Assembly (NCBI GenBank): GCA_929200515.1
Contig: CAKNAD010000195.1
Location: 1 to 5,532 of the forward strand
DNA length: 5,532 bases
Direction of reading: 5' to 3'
Source of the DNA: Candidatus Gorgonimonas leptogorgiae
GTDB taxonomy: Bacteria; Pseudomonadota; Gammaproteobacteria; Pseudomonadales; Endozoicomonadaceae
The translations under genes and the position numbers were made by a program. The notes beneath the pieces are model-generated. The model saw only the letters and a program-made list of their open reading frames with translations, had not been told where the DNA came from and made no database searches. Positions 5,483-5,532 of this stretch are shown here, in pieces (within the stretch, counting starts at the first letter, position 1; every line of letters starts with the position of its first letter).

Positions 5483-5503
5483 GTGTTCACAAATCTGTGT
5501 CAT
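5483..5503 (+). repeat. IS-end-like motif, right copy of the 21-bp direct repeat
   Basis: It matches 238-258 except for one C/T difference, in the same orientation. It is followed by ATGTTAAACTATAACTC and a GAGG at 5526-5529 that could be a ribosome binding site for a gene starting just beyond the window. This is the layout expected at the left end of an insertion sequence with its transposase to the right. The transposase itself is not in the window, so the IS call is inference. Confidence 0.5.
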
Positions 5504-5532
5504 ATGTTAAACTATAACTCTTTATGAGGTAA

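Noticed and set aside
1..5532. Giant-virus or eukaryotic origin of the fragment
   Set aside because: Domain content alone would allow it, but AAGG Shine-Dalgarno motifs at 7 and 9 bases, -10/-35-like boxes and IS-type termini favour a bacterium. Not fully excluded.
1..5532. CRISPR array or tandem nucleotide repeats
   Set aside because: No regularly spaced identical repeats are present; the only periodic signal is the ankyrin coding repeats.

Overview
The window looks like an accessory region of a very AT-rich bacterial genome, most likely an obligate intracellular symbiont or parasite of amoebae, protists or arthropods (Rickettsiales-like, or a similar lineage). Bacterial features are Shine-Dalgarno motifs at good spacing in front of two of the genes, intron-free reading frames, and insertion-sequence-like termini at both edges. 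The host-associated lifestyle is inferred from the proteins: all three complete genes carry domains that are typical of eukaryotes and rare in bacteria. The lineage cannot be fixed from this sequence alone.

Layout: 1-231 is the 3' end of an unrecognised gene, stopping 6 bases before an IS-end-like motif at 238-258. About 545 bases without a convincing gene follow. At 777-2651 (+) lies a 624-residue protein with an N-terminal RING-H2 finger and many ankyrin repeats, a probable E3 ubiquitin ligase effector. A 159-base convergent gap with hairpins separates it from 2811-3332 (-), which encodes a 173-residue protein with three tandem classical C2H2 zinc fingers and a lysine-rich stretch, a candidate nucleomodulin. 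A 229-base divergent intergenic region with promoter-like boxes and a palindrome leads to 3562-5316 (+), a 584-residue mostly helical protein. Its first 45 residues look like a SOCS/VHL box (BC-box plus cullin box). The 3' flank holds a comparatively GC-rich nested palindrome, then a second copy of the IS-end motif in the same orientation, probably the start of an IS that continues beyond the window.

How the genes may work together (inference): the RING-ankyrin protein could act as a self-contained ubiquitin ligase. The SOCS-box-like protein could recruit the host Elongin B/C-Cullin complex to a target bound by its helical body. The zinc-finger protein could act on host (or bacterial) nucleic acid. 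The locus therefore resembles a small effector island aimed at host ubiquitination and nuclear functions, flanked by direct copies of an IS terminus. None of these activities is demonstrated by the sequence; the domain motifs themselves are directly visible.
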